Positions 23,215-34,212 of a stretch of 64,000 nt of DNA are shown piece by piece (position 1 is the first letter of the stretch; the number at the start of each line of letters is the position of its first letter). A program made the position numbers and the translations under genes. Origin of the DNA: Ryuthela nishihirai (lineage: Eukaryota; Arthropoda; Arachnida; Araneae; Heptathelidae); assembly GCA_038380435.1 (NCBI GenBank), contig JAWZYU010000008.1:75716020-75780019 (forward strand). Reading direction: 5' to 3'. The notes below the pieces were generated by a model. It did not search any database, had not been told where the DNA came from, and worked only from the letters and a program-made list of their open reading frames with translations.

Positions 23215-24135
23215 ATTATAATCATTACCTAACAAATATATTAGAGAATTTTTTTCCATGTTATGTAAATGGGAATCTCTCTAACTTCTTAAAAATGCAT
23301 TTAATAGAAAAATTTTGACTCAACATGCATTAAAGATCGTAATCAAATCTATTTAAATTTCGATTTTCAACAATATTCGTTTAGATTTAAAGAATTATGG
23401 AACCTGGAATATTTATTTAGCAACAGCAATGCAATCATAAGGATATAGGTTAGAAATTAACTAAAAGTTCAAAAATAGGATTATTTCAAACAATTTAATA
23501 GAATAAATATAATTTTGGAAGTTTATTAAAATAATAGACAACTACGAATGATTTTCATAACCCAAGATGATTTTTGTTAAATATTCCAGCTTACATAACT
23601 CTTCAAATATTGAACGAATATTGCTGAAATTCGATATTTTAATAGAATAGATTAGGGGTTCTCAACAATAACGGTACAATTTTTTGGGGTACGCCGTGAG
23701 TACTCAAAAGTCGCTAGATCTAATAACAAAGTAAAAATATCCATTGTTATACTATAACTACGGTGACCTTATTTTTTGAAGAAAATAAAGGACAAATCAG
23801 AAATTGTTTCATAATAAAAAAAGCAGGTTGCATTTATTTGTTTCACTAAAACGCTTTCTAACATTTATTATAAAATATAAGCATATGCATAGCATTTTAA
23901 CAATCATATTATTACATAAAAATTTTAATTTTGATATTTTTTCACACGAATGAACTTTTTTTAATAAATCAAGTTTGTGTTTTAAAAATTCATTAAAATT
24001 GTATAAATTCATGTCAAAGTTGCATTTGGTATAAATGCATGCTTTCAATGTTTCGATTTTTTATTGGGTTTTTCACTGGTCCACACATTGTTCACTAATG
24101 AAAATATTCGTTCAGTGGGGGCATTAGATCCAGGG

Positions 24136-24522
24136 TTGGGTTGTTTTACCTCTGAGCGGCACTTTTTTGCACACCATGGGCTAAATGGCCAGGTCACATG
24201 GACCCCGAAGGCTCAGAGAAGGTTGAGGGAGGGGACACACTGGAACAGCTGTTGGGAGACAGCTGATGGTAGTCACCCGTCAAGGCCATCCAGCGTGTTC
24301 TTTAACGTGCACAGGGTATGGCTCTCCCGCACACGGAGCCACGGCTTAACGTCCCATCCGACGGACGGCGGCTTTTCCAAGCCCATCGGTGTCCCCTACT
24401 GACCGTGGGCAGGGCGGGGAATTTTGCGGAGATAAATCTCAACGCTGGCCCAGCTGGGACTCGAACCTGGGAACTACAGATTACGAGCCTGGCGCGCTAC
24501 CGACTGAGCCACCCCCGCCCCC
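24136..24522 (-). mobile_element. SINE-A, full-length, inside hAT
   Basis: Perfect 12-bp TSD ttagatccaggg (24124-24135 and 24523-24534), made from transposase coding sequence. Confidence 0.95.
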
Positions 24523-24811
24523 TTAGATCCAGGGAGACATAAGCAAAATTCAACGATTTTAAAATGTTTTTAAAAGATACGTGTTTATCTGTGAAATATT
24601 TAAAAAATTTCAACCCATCTACGTTGGCAGGAGTCGCCATTTCGTAGCCATTCCTCGATCTTTTCACTGGTGACATAACTTCTAACACACGAAACTTCAT
24701 CAAATAGTTCGCCGTCATTGATATTTAAGTTCCAGTGACTGGAAATGAACAAAACGTTTTCCTCGATCTTCGCCCACAGAGGGATTTCTCGTAGTAGGAC
24801 CATTGAGTAAG

Positions 24812-25208
24812 GGGGGCGGGGGTGGCTCAGTCGGTAGCGCGCCAGGCTCGTAATCTGTAGTTCCCAGGTTCGAGTCCCGGCTGGGTCAGCGTTGAGATTT
24901 ATCTCCGCAAAATTCCCCGCCCTGCCCAAGGTCAGTAGGGGACACCGATGGGCTTGGAAAGGCCGCCGTCCGTCGGATGGGACGTTAAGTCGTGACCCCG
25001 TGTGCGGGAGAGCCATACCCTGTGCACGTTAAAGAACACGCTGGATGGCCTTGACGGGAGACTACCATCAGCTGTCTCCCAACAGCTGTTCCAGTGTGTC
25101 CCCTCCCCCAACCTTCTCTGAGCCTTCGGGGTCCATGTGACCTGGCCATTTAGCCTATGGTGTGCAAAAAAGTGCCGCTCCTAAAAAGTAAAACAACCCA
25201 ACCCAAAT
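24812..25208 (+). mobile_element. SINE-A, full-length, inside hAT
   Basis: Complete forward copy. TSD attgagtaag / attgagtagg. A small change replaces the GCTCAGAGG block with GCTCCTAAAAAG. Confidence 0.93.
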
Positions 25209-25785
25209 ATTGAGTAGGACCTATTCAAATACTTCCATTTCCATGAAAGAGCTGTCCCAGTTGTTTAAATAATCAATGCAGTTTTGGTAAAATTTATGAA
25301 CTGCATCTTTAAATATGTTGCCAATAACGTTTTTTTTTTTCTAAATCTAAATTATTTTTTTTTTAGTATTTATAGGTAAAAACCCTTGATTTTTTTCGTT
25401 CAATTAACTTTAGCTTCAATTCTTTTAAATGCATGGAAGCTTCACACATTGAGATTTCTTGTGATTCAATTTTCAAAATATATTGTTGAAATGTTGAAGC
25501 TTAGCTGTGAATAAAAATTAACCATGCCTCTGCTAACACATCATTAAAAAAGTTTTTCACAATCGTCGGACATTTTTCCAGTTCCAAAAAATACGATTTT
25601 AGCGGCTTAAATAGTTTTAATATTCTCTCTAAGCTGGTAGAAGAGTTAGCCATCATGTTTTGCTGTAACGTAGTGGTTTTTTATATTGGATATCTACACC
25701 GTCACAAAATTCTTTCAATTTTTCCACTCTGATTGTGTAGATGTAAAAATGTGAATAAATTTTTACTAATATCACTTCAATATTA

Positions 25786-26005
25786 AATAAATAAATAATA
25801 AATAAATACCCCCTCAAGCAGCTGCTTGCCACAAAGGTCTGACAGGAGCCTGTCAGTTTATATGCCATAGTAGAAGGTCTGACAGGAGCCTGTCAGTTTA
25901 TATGCCATAGTAGAAGGTCTGAGAGGATGGCAGGCCCTCAGCGAAAAACGACACAAACAGCCATGCCTTACCCGGGGCTCGAACCCAGGTCCCGTAGATC
26001 AGTAG
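25786..26005 (-). mobile_element. SINE-B, 5'-truncated with an internal tandem duplication
   Basis: Perfect 11-bp TSD cttcaatatta (25775-25785 and 26006-26016). A 40-bp block containing ctgacaggagcctgtcag is tandemly doubled (about 25837-25920). The head is cut after box B. Confidence 0.92.
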
Positions 26006-26546
26006 CTTCAATATTACCGGAAAGAAAATGAAAGTTTCATGTTTCCATCTGCCGTGTGCTGCGCGCCAATATTCAGTTTACTATTTTAATTCACAAAATA
26101 AAGGACAAAATGGCTATTTTAGAAAAAAAATAAATCTAAAGGACAGAACAGTGAAATAAAGGACTGTCCTCTTAAATAAAGGACATATGGTCACCGTAAC
26201 TGTAACTATAGTTTTATCTATCTATACAAGGGGTACGCCAGTTACATACACATTTTCAGGGGGTACGTGAAGCATAAAATGTTGAGAACCACTGGAATAG
26301 ATTAAGATCTTTAAAAATTAGCTTTATTAACATTTTTCCGTTAAATGCACATTTTTGAAGTTTCAAAATTAGATTCACATTGGCATAAAATGGAAATTTT
26401 TTAGTATTTTGGTAGAACCGTGTATTATAACAAGAAAAATATGTTTATTATGAAAATAAATATATCTCAATAATGTCTTAAACATGTTGTCTAATAACGA
26501 AAAGAAATCTAAGAATTTCCTTTCTTCAATTTTTTCTTTAATGACA

Positions 26547-26928
26547 GGGCGGGGGTGGCTCAGTCGGTAGCGCGCCAGGCTCGTAATCTGTAGTTCCCAG
26601 GTTCTAGTCCCAGCTGGGTCAGCGTTGAGATTTATCTCCGCAAAATTCCCCGCCCTGCCCACGGTCAGTAGGGGACACCGATGGGCTTGGAAAGGCCGCC
26701 GTCCGTCGGATGGGACGTTAAGCCGTGGCCCCGTGTGCGGGAGAGCCATATCCTGTTAACGTTAAAGAACACACTGGATGGCCTTGACGGGAGGCTACCA
26801 TCTGTCTCCCAACAGCTGTTCCAGTGGGTCCCCTCCCCCAACCTTCTCTGAGCCTTCGGGGTCCATGTGACCTGGCCATTTAGCCCATGGTGTGCAAAAA
26901 AGTGCCGCTCAGAGGTAAAACAATCCAA
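26547..26928 (+). mobile_element. SINE-A, full-length
   Basis: Perfect 11-bp TSD ctttaatgaca (26536-26546 and 26929-26939). Confidence 0.95.
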
Positions 26929-26939
26929 CTTTAATGACA

Positions 26940-27690
26940 ATGATAAAGCCGATGGTGTTGGGAGAAGTGCTAGAATTCCAAGCCTTCGACACATATTGAA
27001 AAAAGCAGAAATGCTAATTTACATCCAGAAACATTTGCACTTTGTCTGATAAAAGAGAAGCGTTTGTCAAATGAAAAATTACAAAACACAAAGAGGGTTT
27101 TACAACTCAGATATAAACTTGGGACCACAATGATAATTCATGTTTATCTGGGTTAGCTCCATGACAAACCAAACAACCGACAATCTGCAAAAAGGATTTA
27201 AAAAAAAAGCAATGTTTAATGAAACAGGAGCTATCAAGTTTGATACTGAACATGAAAGGCCTCGGCATTTTATTTTGATGCTGATGTGCAAACAGCGGTT
27301 GGTTATTCTGGGTTTATTTTTTTCATATTGCACGACGATCTAATGCTAAAGTGCGCCAAATAAAAGTAACAAACAAAATTAAAAATATGGAACCAAACCG
27401 AGATTCAAAAACATCAACTGAATAAATCAATAAAAGACAAAATTTTAATAAAGAGATATGAATGGATAGGCAAAAACGAAAAACAAATAAAAAAATAATT
27501 ATTCGAATAGTTTTATATACCAGAACCGGATTTCGGTTTCAAGCGTCCTCTACGCACACGCAGCAGCAATGTCTCCTTGTGAGTCGATAGTTCGTTATTA
27601 AATTACATAAAAATTAATCTAATATTAATAATACGCACATCCTGTTTTCTTTGGAGTCCATAGTAAACTGCCTATTTACAAATCTGCTTT
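26940..27690. other. Unassigned sequence
   Basis: Small opposed frames at 27100-27343 have no recognised domain. No repeat recognised. Confidence 0.3.
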
Positions 27691-27695
27691 TGTAT

Positions 27696-28172
27696 TGTTA
27701 CGACAGAAGGAATCTGGCATCCGAAAGCAAAAAGTATCAGCCAACGAATAAGAACTTTGGGAGAATTTGAAGAAGAACAGTGGAGCGTGTAACGGTCGTG
27801 TGTTTTAACGGTCGAGAGTTCGAAAATGGACGGTTAGCTGTTCTGAGACAGTGTGCGTTAAGTATAAAGAATTATCTTCATGTGTTGTGTACGCGGGAAG
27901 TATAAAAGTGGTATCTTTTATGTGATGTGTACGCGGATGTTCAAGCGACATGGTAATCAAGTAAAAAGGTAATATTTAGTGGAATAGACAGAGCTAATGT
28001 TGTGTGCTCTGCGCAGGAAGATTGATGACTTGTGTATGGTTAATAGTTGATTTTTAATAAGATACTTCATCCATATTTTCTTTGTAACAATTTACCTTGT
28101 ATTGAATTTGGTTTTGAAATATAGCTTTTAATACTCACGCTCAGTGGCTATCCATTTTTGTAATCCGTAACA
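27696..28172. mobile_element. Probable solo LTR
   Basis: A 477-bp segment starts TGTTAC and ends GTAACA, the short inverted TG..CA ends of LTRs. It is flanked by the 4-bp repeat gtat (27692-27695 and 28173-28176). TATA-like tataaa motifs occur near 27860 and 27901. No internal retroelement coding lies next to it, so it would be a recombined solo LTR. A chance match of the short ends cannot be excluded. Confidence 0.6.
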
Positions 28173-28271
28173 GTATTATAAAACAATAAAGTAACACAGC
28201 ACGAGTGTAAAGAACCACAGGAAAAAAATCAAAGGTAATAAAATATCAGTAAATAAAAGGTAATAAAATAC

Positions 28272-28471
28272 TCACGAGGCAGGAGTTGTTAGCGCGCTTC
28301 GCTACTGATAAAAGGAACCTCGTTCCTGCCCCGGGTACGGCATGGATGTTTGTGCTGTTTTTCTGGTGAGATCTCGCCATCCTCACAGACCTCCTACTAT
28401 GGCATATAAACTGACTGGCTCCTGTCAGACCTCTGTGGCAAGCAGATGTTTGAGGGGTGTATTTATTATTT
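28272..28471 (+). mobile_element. SINE-B, full-length, diverged head
   Basis: Perfect 11-bp TSD taataaaatac (28261-28271 and 28472-28482). Box A and box B regions are mutated (gttcctgccccgg), so this copy is probably transcriptionally dead. Confidence 0.92.
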
Positions 28472-28600
28472 TAATAAAATACCATTGAAATTAAATGCGT
28501 CTAAAATATGTAAATGGCAGAAAGCAAGGCAAATTACTTAATTTTTTGCCTCCAACATAAATGTGATTAGCGACGGGGACGTTTTAGAAATTTCTAGGGG

Positions 28601-28735
28601 TTGGGTTGTTTTACATCTGAGTGGCACTTTGTTGCACACATTGCGCTAAATAGCCAGGTCACAAGGACACAAAAGACTCAGAGAAGGTTGGAAGGGGACC
28701 CACTGGTCAGCTGTTAAAAGAGATATGGTAGCCTC
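28601..28735 (-). mobile_element. SINE-A, 3' part, split by the Polinton derivative
   Basis: The 3' module up to agatatggtagcctc. The remainder continues at 31817. A flank gaaatttctaggg precedes it and gaaatttatggg follows the far part, the probable SINE TSD. Confidence 0.88.
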
Positions 28736-29886
28736 AGTAGGAGGTTAATGTGGGTTCTAACTCAGAGGCGGGTCAATGTTGATCCTATGGGACCCGCCTC
28801 CCTGTGTTCTAAAGTGGACGCGGACTTTTTTCGTCACCCATACAGGTCACCAATATATATTTCCTCTCGATATTTTTCATAATTTCAAATAATTTGTTTT
28901 TAAATAAGATATTTTTTTCTTTTCACCGTTTTTCTTTTAAATATTTTTTTTCATTTTTACCCAACATCATTTTTTCATTTTTTGCGGGACAGTCTTTTAA
29001 ATCAGTTTCTGCGGGATAGTCCTTCTTCAAGTATAAGTACGACATCCATCAGTCAGAATCCTCATTCTGTTGTCAGACGTTGACAGTGACAGTTCTCTGC
29101 TGCTGCGTCTCCGTGATTTTTTCAACTATTAGAAGCCAATAGTGATAGTCCTCGGGTAGTATAAATCAGTTATTTTACAAGTCACTGCTACATAATGTAT
29201 GCATGTGATTTATGTGAGAAGGCTTTCCTTCATCAGACCCATCTCATTCGTCATAAGAGAAATCATAATGGAAATAGCCTGTTTAAGTGCTCCCAATGCG
29301 AATCGACATTCTCAAGGAGAGATGACGTCCGACGTCACGAGTTAACCCACACCTCCAGGAAAACCTACAAATGCGAAGAATGTGCAATGGAGTTTGGAAG
29401 AAAAGACAATCTTTTACGACATCAAAGAAAGCCACACATTAATAAGCGAAAACCTTCTGAAGATGAAAGGATTCCCCAGAAGAAACAAAAACTAGACCCT
29501 GAAGACCCCTGTCAGTTTACAGAAGAAATGAAAAGGACCCTGTCAACACAAGCTGATGGCAACGGAAGAAACATCTGTTGACCTCACCTTTTTCCTTGAA
29601 TCCACGCGGGAGTCACTCCTAACTCATCTGAAAGAAGAATTGACCTCGAAAGGTAGAATTAAATGGTACCTTGCTGTACAAGTGCGCTTCAGGCGAAAAG
29701 TTTCCCCTTCTACCTTCGAACACTGCACTCCATTTTTGCGAAGTAACTGTGTCACAAATCTTCCTACATCATCCCTAAACAGAGAATTGGATTCAGCGTA
29801 TAAGAAGATTAAGACCTCATTTGAAGAATTTGAAGGAGCACATAGTGGATGGATACTGGATGCCGTACTCCACGCTGAAATGAACA
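28736..29886 (+). repeat. Left inverted-repeat arm of the Polinton derivative
   Basis: Noncoding outer part of about 460 bp, then the zinc-finger frame, then the first part of the polymerase frame. Similarity to the right arm stops abruptly after gaaatgaaca. Confidence 0.9.
29195..29581 (+). CDS. C2H2 zinc-finger frame of the Polinton derivative
   Basis: A 128-codon frame with three consecutive C2H2 fingers at about residues 3-23, 31-51 and 59-80. Spacing is C-x2-C-x12-H-x3-H in the first two and C-x2-C-x12-H-x4-H in the third. A basic KRK-rich tail follows. The start ATG lies just before the first finger. It ends at a stop while overlapping, in another frame, the polymerase-like sequence. 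In arthropod Polintons such fingers can precede the polymerase, so this may be its N-terminus cut by a frame change, or a separate DNA-binding protein. Expression unknown. Confidence 0.65.
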   Translation: MYACDLCEKAFLHQTHLIRHKRNHNGNSLFKCSQCESTFSRRDDVRRHELTHTSRKTYKCEECAMEFGRKDNLLRHQRKPHINKRKPSEDERIPQKKQKLDPEDPCQFTEEMKRTLSTQADGNGRNIC

Positions 29887-30645
29887 TTGGAAAATATATC
29901 CCTCTTGTGGGGTCTAGTTATATTCCTACTCCAAGAGAATTACTATTAAAGTGTTATTGTCAATGTATGTAATTCTGACCAAAAATGTTTTGTCTGGTCT
30001 GTTTTAGACTCTATGTATCCCGCTATAGGAAACACCGAGCGCCTTAACAACTATATACATTTAGAAGAAAAATTAAACACATCTGGCCTAATTTTCCCTA
30101 TAACAACAAATCAAATGTCTAAATTCGAAAAATTGAAAAATTCGTAAATTCGAAAACATTTCTGTCAATGTTTTTGGATACGAGAAAGAGGTGTTCCCAC
30201 TCTACATCACGCCATTCAGGTTTAAAGAGCATGCAAATCTCCTTCTGTTATTGGATGATGAAAATCAGCATTATTGCTCCATTAAGAATATGAGTAGACT
30301 ACTCAGTCCTCTCACTAAACATAAATGTCAGGCTTTCTACTGTGATTACTGCCTTCACCGTTTCACAAACGAATCACTCTTAAAGGATCATGTTCCCTAT
30401 TGTAAAGAACATGGACCCCAGAGAGTAGAATTTCCAAATGAAGAGGAGAAATGGCTGAAATTCACAAATTTCAACAGCCCGTTTCATACGTGATTTACGC
30501 CGACTTTGAATCATTCCTAGTGAAAGTGGACACGTGTATGCCTAACCCTGCAAAATCTCACACCACTATCACAGCAAATCATGAACCCTGTGGATTTGCA
30601 TATCTTGTTGTTGACCTGACGGCTGCAGCTATAAACCTCCAGTAG
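29556..30645 (+). pseudogene. Protein-primed DNA polymerase B, N-terminal fragment (broken)
   Basis: Colinear with the N-terminal region of Polinton B-family polymerases. First comes a SSYIPTPREL block (about 29918-29943), then a C-x2-C-x12-H-x4-C finger FYCDYCLHRF (about 30337-30400). VIYADFESF (about 30491) follows, the exonuclease I motif with D and E. Sequence stops soon after, so the remaining exonuclease motifs and the whole polymerase domain are missing. At least three frame changes lie between 29945 and 30490. It cannot be catalytic. Confidence 0.82.
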
Positions 30646-30646
30646 T

Positions 30647-31354
30647 TTATAGAGGTCCTAATGTGTTCATTTCAATATGGAGTACAGCATCCAGTATCCA
30701 TCCACTATGTGCTCCTTCAAATTCTTCAAATGAGGTCTTAATCTTCTTATACGCTAAATCCAATTCTCTGTTTAGGGATGATGTAGGAAGACTTGTGACA
30801 CAGTTACTTCGCAAAAATGGAGTGCAGTGTTCGAAGGTAGAAGGGGAAACTTTTCGCCTGAAGCGCACTTGTACAGCAAGGTACCATTTAATTCTACCTT
30901 TCGAGGTCAATTCTTCTTTCAGATGAGTTAGGAGTGACTCCCGCGTGGATTAAAGGAAAAAGGTGAGGTCAACAGATGTTTCTTCCGTTGTCATCAGCTT
31001 GTGTTGACAGGGTCCTTTTCATTTCTTCTGTAAACTGACAAGGGTCTTCAGGGTCTAGTTTTTGTTTCTTCTGGGGAATCCTTTCATCTTTAGAAGGTTT
31101 TCGCTTATTAATGTGTGGCTTTCTTTGATGTCGTAAAAGATTGTCTTTTCTTCCAAACTCCATTGCACATTCTTCGCATTTGTAGGTTTTCCTGGAGGTG
31201 TGGGTTAACTCGTGACGTCGGACGTCATCTCTCCTTGAGAATGTCGATTCGCATTGGGAGCACTTAAACAGGCTATTTCCATTATGATTTCTCTTATGAC
31301 GAATGAGTGGGTCTGATGAAGGAAAGCCTTCTCACATAAATCACATGCATACAT
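30647..31354 (-). pseudogene. Second, inverted copy of the zinc-finger/polymerase start
   Basis: Equivalent ATG at 31354-31352. A 1-bp deletion relative to the left arm (near 31306-31312, within the first finger) breaks the frame. Downstream fingers and the start of the polymerase segment (30910-30647) remain readable in pieces. Confidence 0.8.
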
Positions 31355-31816
31355 TATGTAGCAGTGACTTGTAAAATAACTGATTTATACTACCCGAGGA
31401 CTATCACTATTGGCTTCTAATAGTTGAAAAAATCACGGAGACGCAGCAGCAGAGAACTGTCACTGTCAACGTCTGACAACAGAATAAGGATTCTGACTGA
31501 TGGATGTCGCACTTATACTTGAAGAAGGACTATCCCGCAGAAACTGATTTAAAAGACTGTCCCGCAAAAAATGAAAAAATGCTGATGGGTAAAAATGAAA
31601 AAAAAAATATTTAAAAGAAAAACGGTGAAAAGAAAAAAAAAATCTTATTTAAAAACAAATTATTTGAAATTATGAAAAATATCAAGAGGAAATATATATT
31701 GGTGACCTGTATGGGTGACGAAAAAGGTCCGCGTCCACTTTTGAACACAGGGAGGCGGGTACCATAGGATTAACATTGACCCGCCTCTGAGTTAGAACCC
31801 CCATTAACCTCCTACT
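30664..31816 (-). repeat. Right inverted-repeat arm of the Polinton derivative
   Basis: Reverse copy of the left arm. Differences from the left arm are few in the stretches I compared by eye. Outer end cattaacctcctact. Confidence 0.9.
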
Positions 31817-32017
31817 AGCCTCCCGTCAATACCATCCGGTGTGCTTTTTTAACGCACAGAGATTATGGCTGTCTCTCTCTCACAAGGTGCCACGGCTCAA
31901 CGTACCATCCAAAGAAGGACTGCTTTTAAAGCCCATCGGTGTTCCCTACTGACAGAAGGCAGAGCTGGGAGTTTTGCGGAGACAAATCTCAACGCTGGCC
32001 CAGGTGGGACTCGAAAT
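31817..32017 (-). mobile_element. SINE-A, 5' part, continuation of 28601-28735
   Basis: Resumes at agcctcccgtcaa, the duplicated target, and runs to gtgggactcgaaattt. The tRNA head beyond box B is absent. Confidence 0.85.
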
Positions 32018-33245
32018 TTATGGGAGTCTTTGGTTTGTCAAAATGAAAACGGCAATCTACTCTCATACAAAAAAAAGTTTTATTTCCTTAAAAATAATTA
32101 GAAAATATAGAAAATAGTTAGAAAATAATTCTTGGTAAAAAATTCTTTGTTTAGAAAATGATTCTTGGTAATAAGAGCTTAAAAATAATACTCGGTAAAG
32201 GGGACTTAAAAATAATCCCTGATGAAAAGGGCGTTACACACGGGAATAAAAAAGGTTTCCTGCATAACTAAATAAAAATTTAACAGTTTTAAAACTGAAG
32301 ATTTAAATTGTTTAAAATTAAGCTTTTCAAGCAACAAGCTACACAATCAATTACGCTTGCTACCTTTATCTAAAATTCTACAGACACTGATGATATGCTG
32401 TGCTTGCACACAAACCACTGACTAAAATTATCGATTATTATTGCGAACAAATTTTTAGATATAAAATGGATCTCGAAGCAGCCATTAGGTGTTAACATTA
32501 TTTAATGATCGAAGTTCTAAGAATTGTTGAATAAAAGGAAAACAGGAAGAAGAAACAAGTTAAAGCACTTTGGAGAAAGATGCATTTACTTTTGTTGCAG
32601 GAGCTCAGAAATCGACGTAAACCCCCCCCCCCCCCAAAAAAAAAACAACACCTGCTCAAGTGGAAGTCAATTCTGTTCGTCTATATGTAGCTACTGCGCA
32701 GATCTCGTCATTTTATTGATTTGATTATAGCTGAAGATTTACAGAAGGCATTACCGTTATGAAAAATGGTCTACTACTTCGGTTTTCCTTGTAAGTAAAT
32801 TACCTTGTTTTCAAAACATGCAAGAGAGAAAATTTACGGTTGGAGATTTATTTCCACTAAGGGCGCTGTTTATTTCATCAGAGCAGCATGCGAACAGTGA
32901 AATAATATAAATTTACGAAAAAGGAACAAAAATAGTTCCAATTCCATTTCGAACTATAAAAATTTTCTGCAATGACAGAAACCCATCAGAAGTTGATGAT
33001 TTCAAAGGATTTCTGAAATAGCAATGATGAAAAATTATTTATTTATTTTATTGCATACCTTTTGCGTAGTTTGTTAATTGATTTAGTAAGCTTCTATCCT
33101 TCTTCTTTTTTTTATTACATATTGCATATAAAAAAAACAAAGATATTTGCGTATATGGTAAGAGTTTACCAATATCTTAGTATCATATTTTTCAATAATC
33201 GTGTTTTATACATCATTTGACACATTTTATATGTCATTTGATTTG
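32018..33245. other. Unassigned AT-rich sequence
   Basis: A run of about 15 C followed by about 10 A at 32621-32645. Nothing else recognised. Confidence 0.3.
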
Positions 33246-33254
33246 ATAGGGGTG

Positions 33255-33612
33255 TCGTAACAGGGCTCGTAATCTGTAGTTCTCAGGTTCGAATCTCAGC
33301 TGGGTCGGCGTTGAGATTTATCCCCGCAAAAAACCCCTGCCCTCGATCAACAGGGGCATCGCTGGGTTTGGAAATGTCGCCGTCCGTCGGATGGGATATT
33401 AAGTCGTGGCCCCGTGTACAAGAGACTCATACCTTGTGAACGTTAAAGAACACGCTGGATGGCCTTGACGTGAGGCTACCACCTGTCTCCCAACAGCTGT
33501 CCGGTGAGTCCCCCTCCCCAACCTTTTCTGAGCCCTCGGGGGCCTTGTCACCCAGCCATTTAGCTCATTGTGTGCAAAAAAAAAGTCCACTCAGAGGTAA
33601 AACAATCCAATC
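33255..33612 (+). mobile_element. SINE-A, head truncated
   Basis: Starts inside the head (agggctcgtaatctgtag) and ends AACAATCCAATCC. Flanks ttgatttgatag / ttgaatttgataag may be a decayed TSD. Confidence 0.88.
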
Positions 33613-33850
33613 CAAATTGAATTTGATAAGTGAAAATATCAACATCACAAATTAATTTTGCTAATCTTCTGAATTATTTAAGAAAGGCCACAACACGAGA
33701 CAGGGTTTACTACATTTTATACCATAAAGTTACGCAGGATGAAAACAATATACATAGTGCAATAGTATAGACGCAAACATTTTATTTAATTTGATTCCAA
33801 TTTCTTTTCCTGGCTTGTATTAAAATATACATTTTGTAGAGAATAACACG

Positions 33851-33916
33851 AATCGTTTTCCAAGTATTATTGAATCGTTTTCCAAGTATTATTGAACCGT
33901 TTTCCAAGTATTATTA
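33851..33916. repeat. 22-bp tandem repeat, three units
   Basis: Unit begins aatcgttttccaagtatt; units 1 and 2 are identical, unit 3 differs slightly. Confidence 0.9.
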
Positions 33917-34212
33917 CTCTATAAATTTTAATCATACTTTTACTCAACACAGATGGTCTATGGGATAAATTTTGCAGTTCTATTTCCTTCATTTTTGAAC
34001 GAAATGGAATCCATACATTCTGACGTCGTCGAAAATTCAATTTACAACTTATTTATATTATTGCACCACTTTCATATTTGTAGAAGTAACAATCACATAA
34101 TCTGACAGTTAAAAATCGTTGTTTCCTATCATTTGTAACAATAACTTGATGTGAAACAATTTATAATCATTTTTCCTTCCTTTATTTAGCTTAATAAAGT
34201 TGACAGAGTGGA

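Larger units (their letters stand above)
23850..25720 (-). pseudogene. hAT transposase pseudogene
   Basis: On the minus strand the C-terminal segment (24530-24720, then 23809-24130) contains WVEIFKYFTDKHVSFKNILK and, beyond the first SINE-A, the PTERIFSLVNNVWTS-like hAT dimerisation motif. N-terminal coding appears as short AT-rich frames between 25210 and 25720. Stops, frame changes and two SINE-A insertions break it. The C-terminal part is colinear with the copy at 11560-11866. Confidence 0.78.
23759..26198 (-). mobile_element. hAT transposon, degenerate, with three SINE inserts
   Basis: Ends TACGGTGACC and its complement GGTCACCGTA. The 8-bp TSD actataac / actgtaac matches at 7 of 8. Interior minus-strand coding remnants are hAT transposase. 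This is the longer relative of the deletion derivative at 11.4-12.0 kb. Inserts are SINE-A (24136-24522), SINE-A (24812-25208) and SINE-B (25786-26005). Confidence 0.88.
23653..26294. mobile_element. hAT-type MITE, split by a hAT element
   Basis: Ends TAGGGGTTCTCAAC and GTTGAGAACCACTG are inverted repeats. A perfect 8-bp TSD gaatagat (23645-23652 and 26295-26302) identifies hAT-type insertion. Only about 200 bp belong to it; the rest is the nested insert. No coding capacity. Confidence 0.88.
23221..26422. mobile_element. PAL5: long-inverted-repeat element carrying a nested stack
   Basis: Left arm 23221-23652, right arm about 26295-26422. Ends fit the CTNACCAAAATATTAG subtype shared with PAL7. 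The interior holds a hAT-type MITE, which holds a hAT element, which holds three SINEs. Confidence 0.75.
28736..31816. mobile_element. Palindromic Polinton/Maverick derivative, 3.08 kb
   Basis: The element begins AGTAGGAGG and ends CCTCCTACT, with a perfect 6-bp TSD agcctc (28730-28735 and 31817-31822). Six-bp TSD and AG-starting long inverted repeats are Polinton hallmarks. Arms of about 1,150 bp (28736-29886 and 30664-31816) are inverted copies with only scattered differences. They include coding sequence: a zinc-finger frame and the start of a protein-primed-type B-family polymerase. A unique centre of about 777 bp continues the polymerase frame. No integrase, ATPase, protease or capsid genes are present, so it is non-autonomous. 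Polintons replicate through a protein-primed polymerase and integrate with a retroviral-like integrase. Confidence 0.88.

Noticed and set aside
29195..29581. The three-finger protein as a host transcription factor gene.
   Set aside because: It lies inside the inverted arm of a transposon with a TSD and is repeated in reverse in the other arm.
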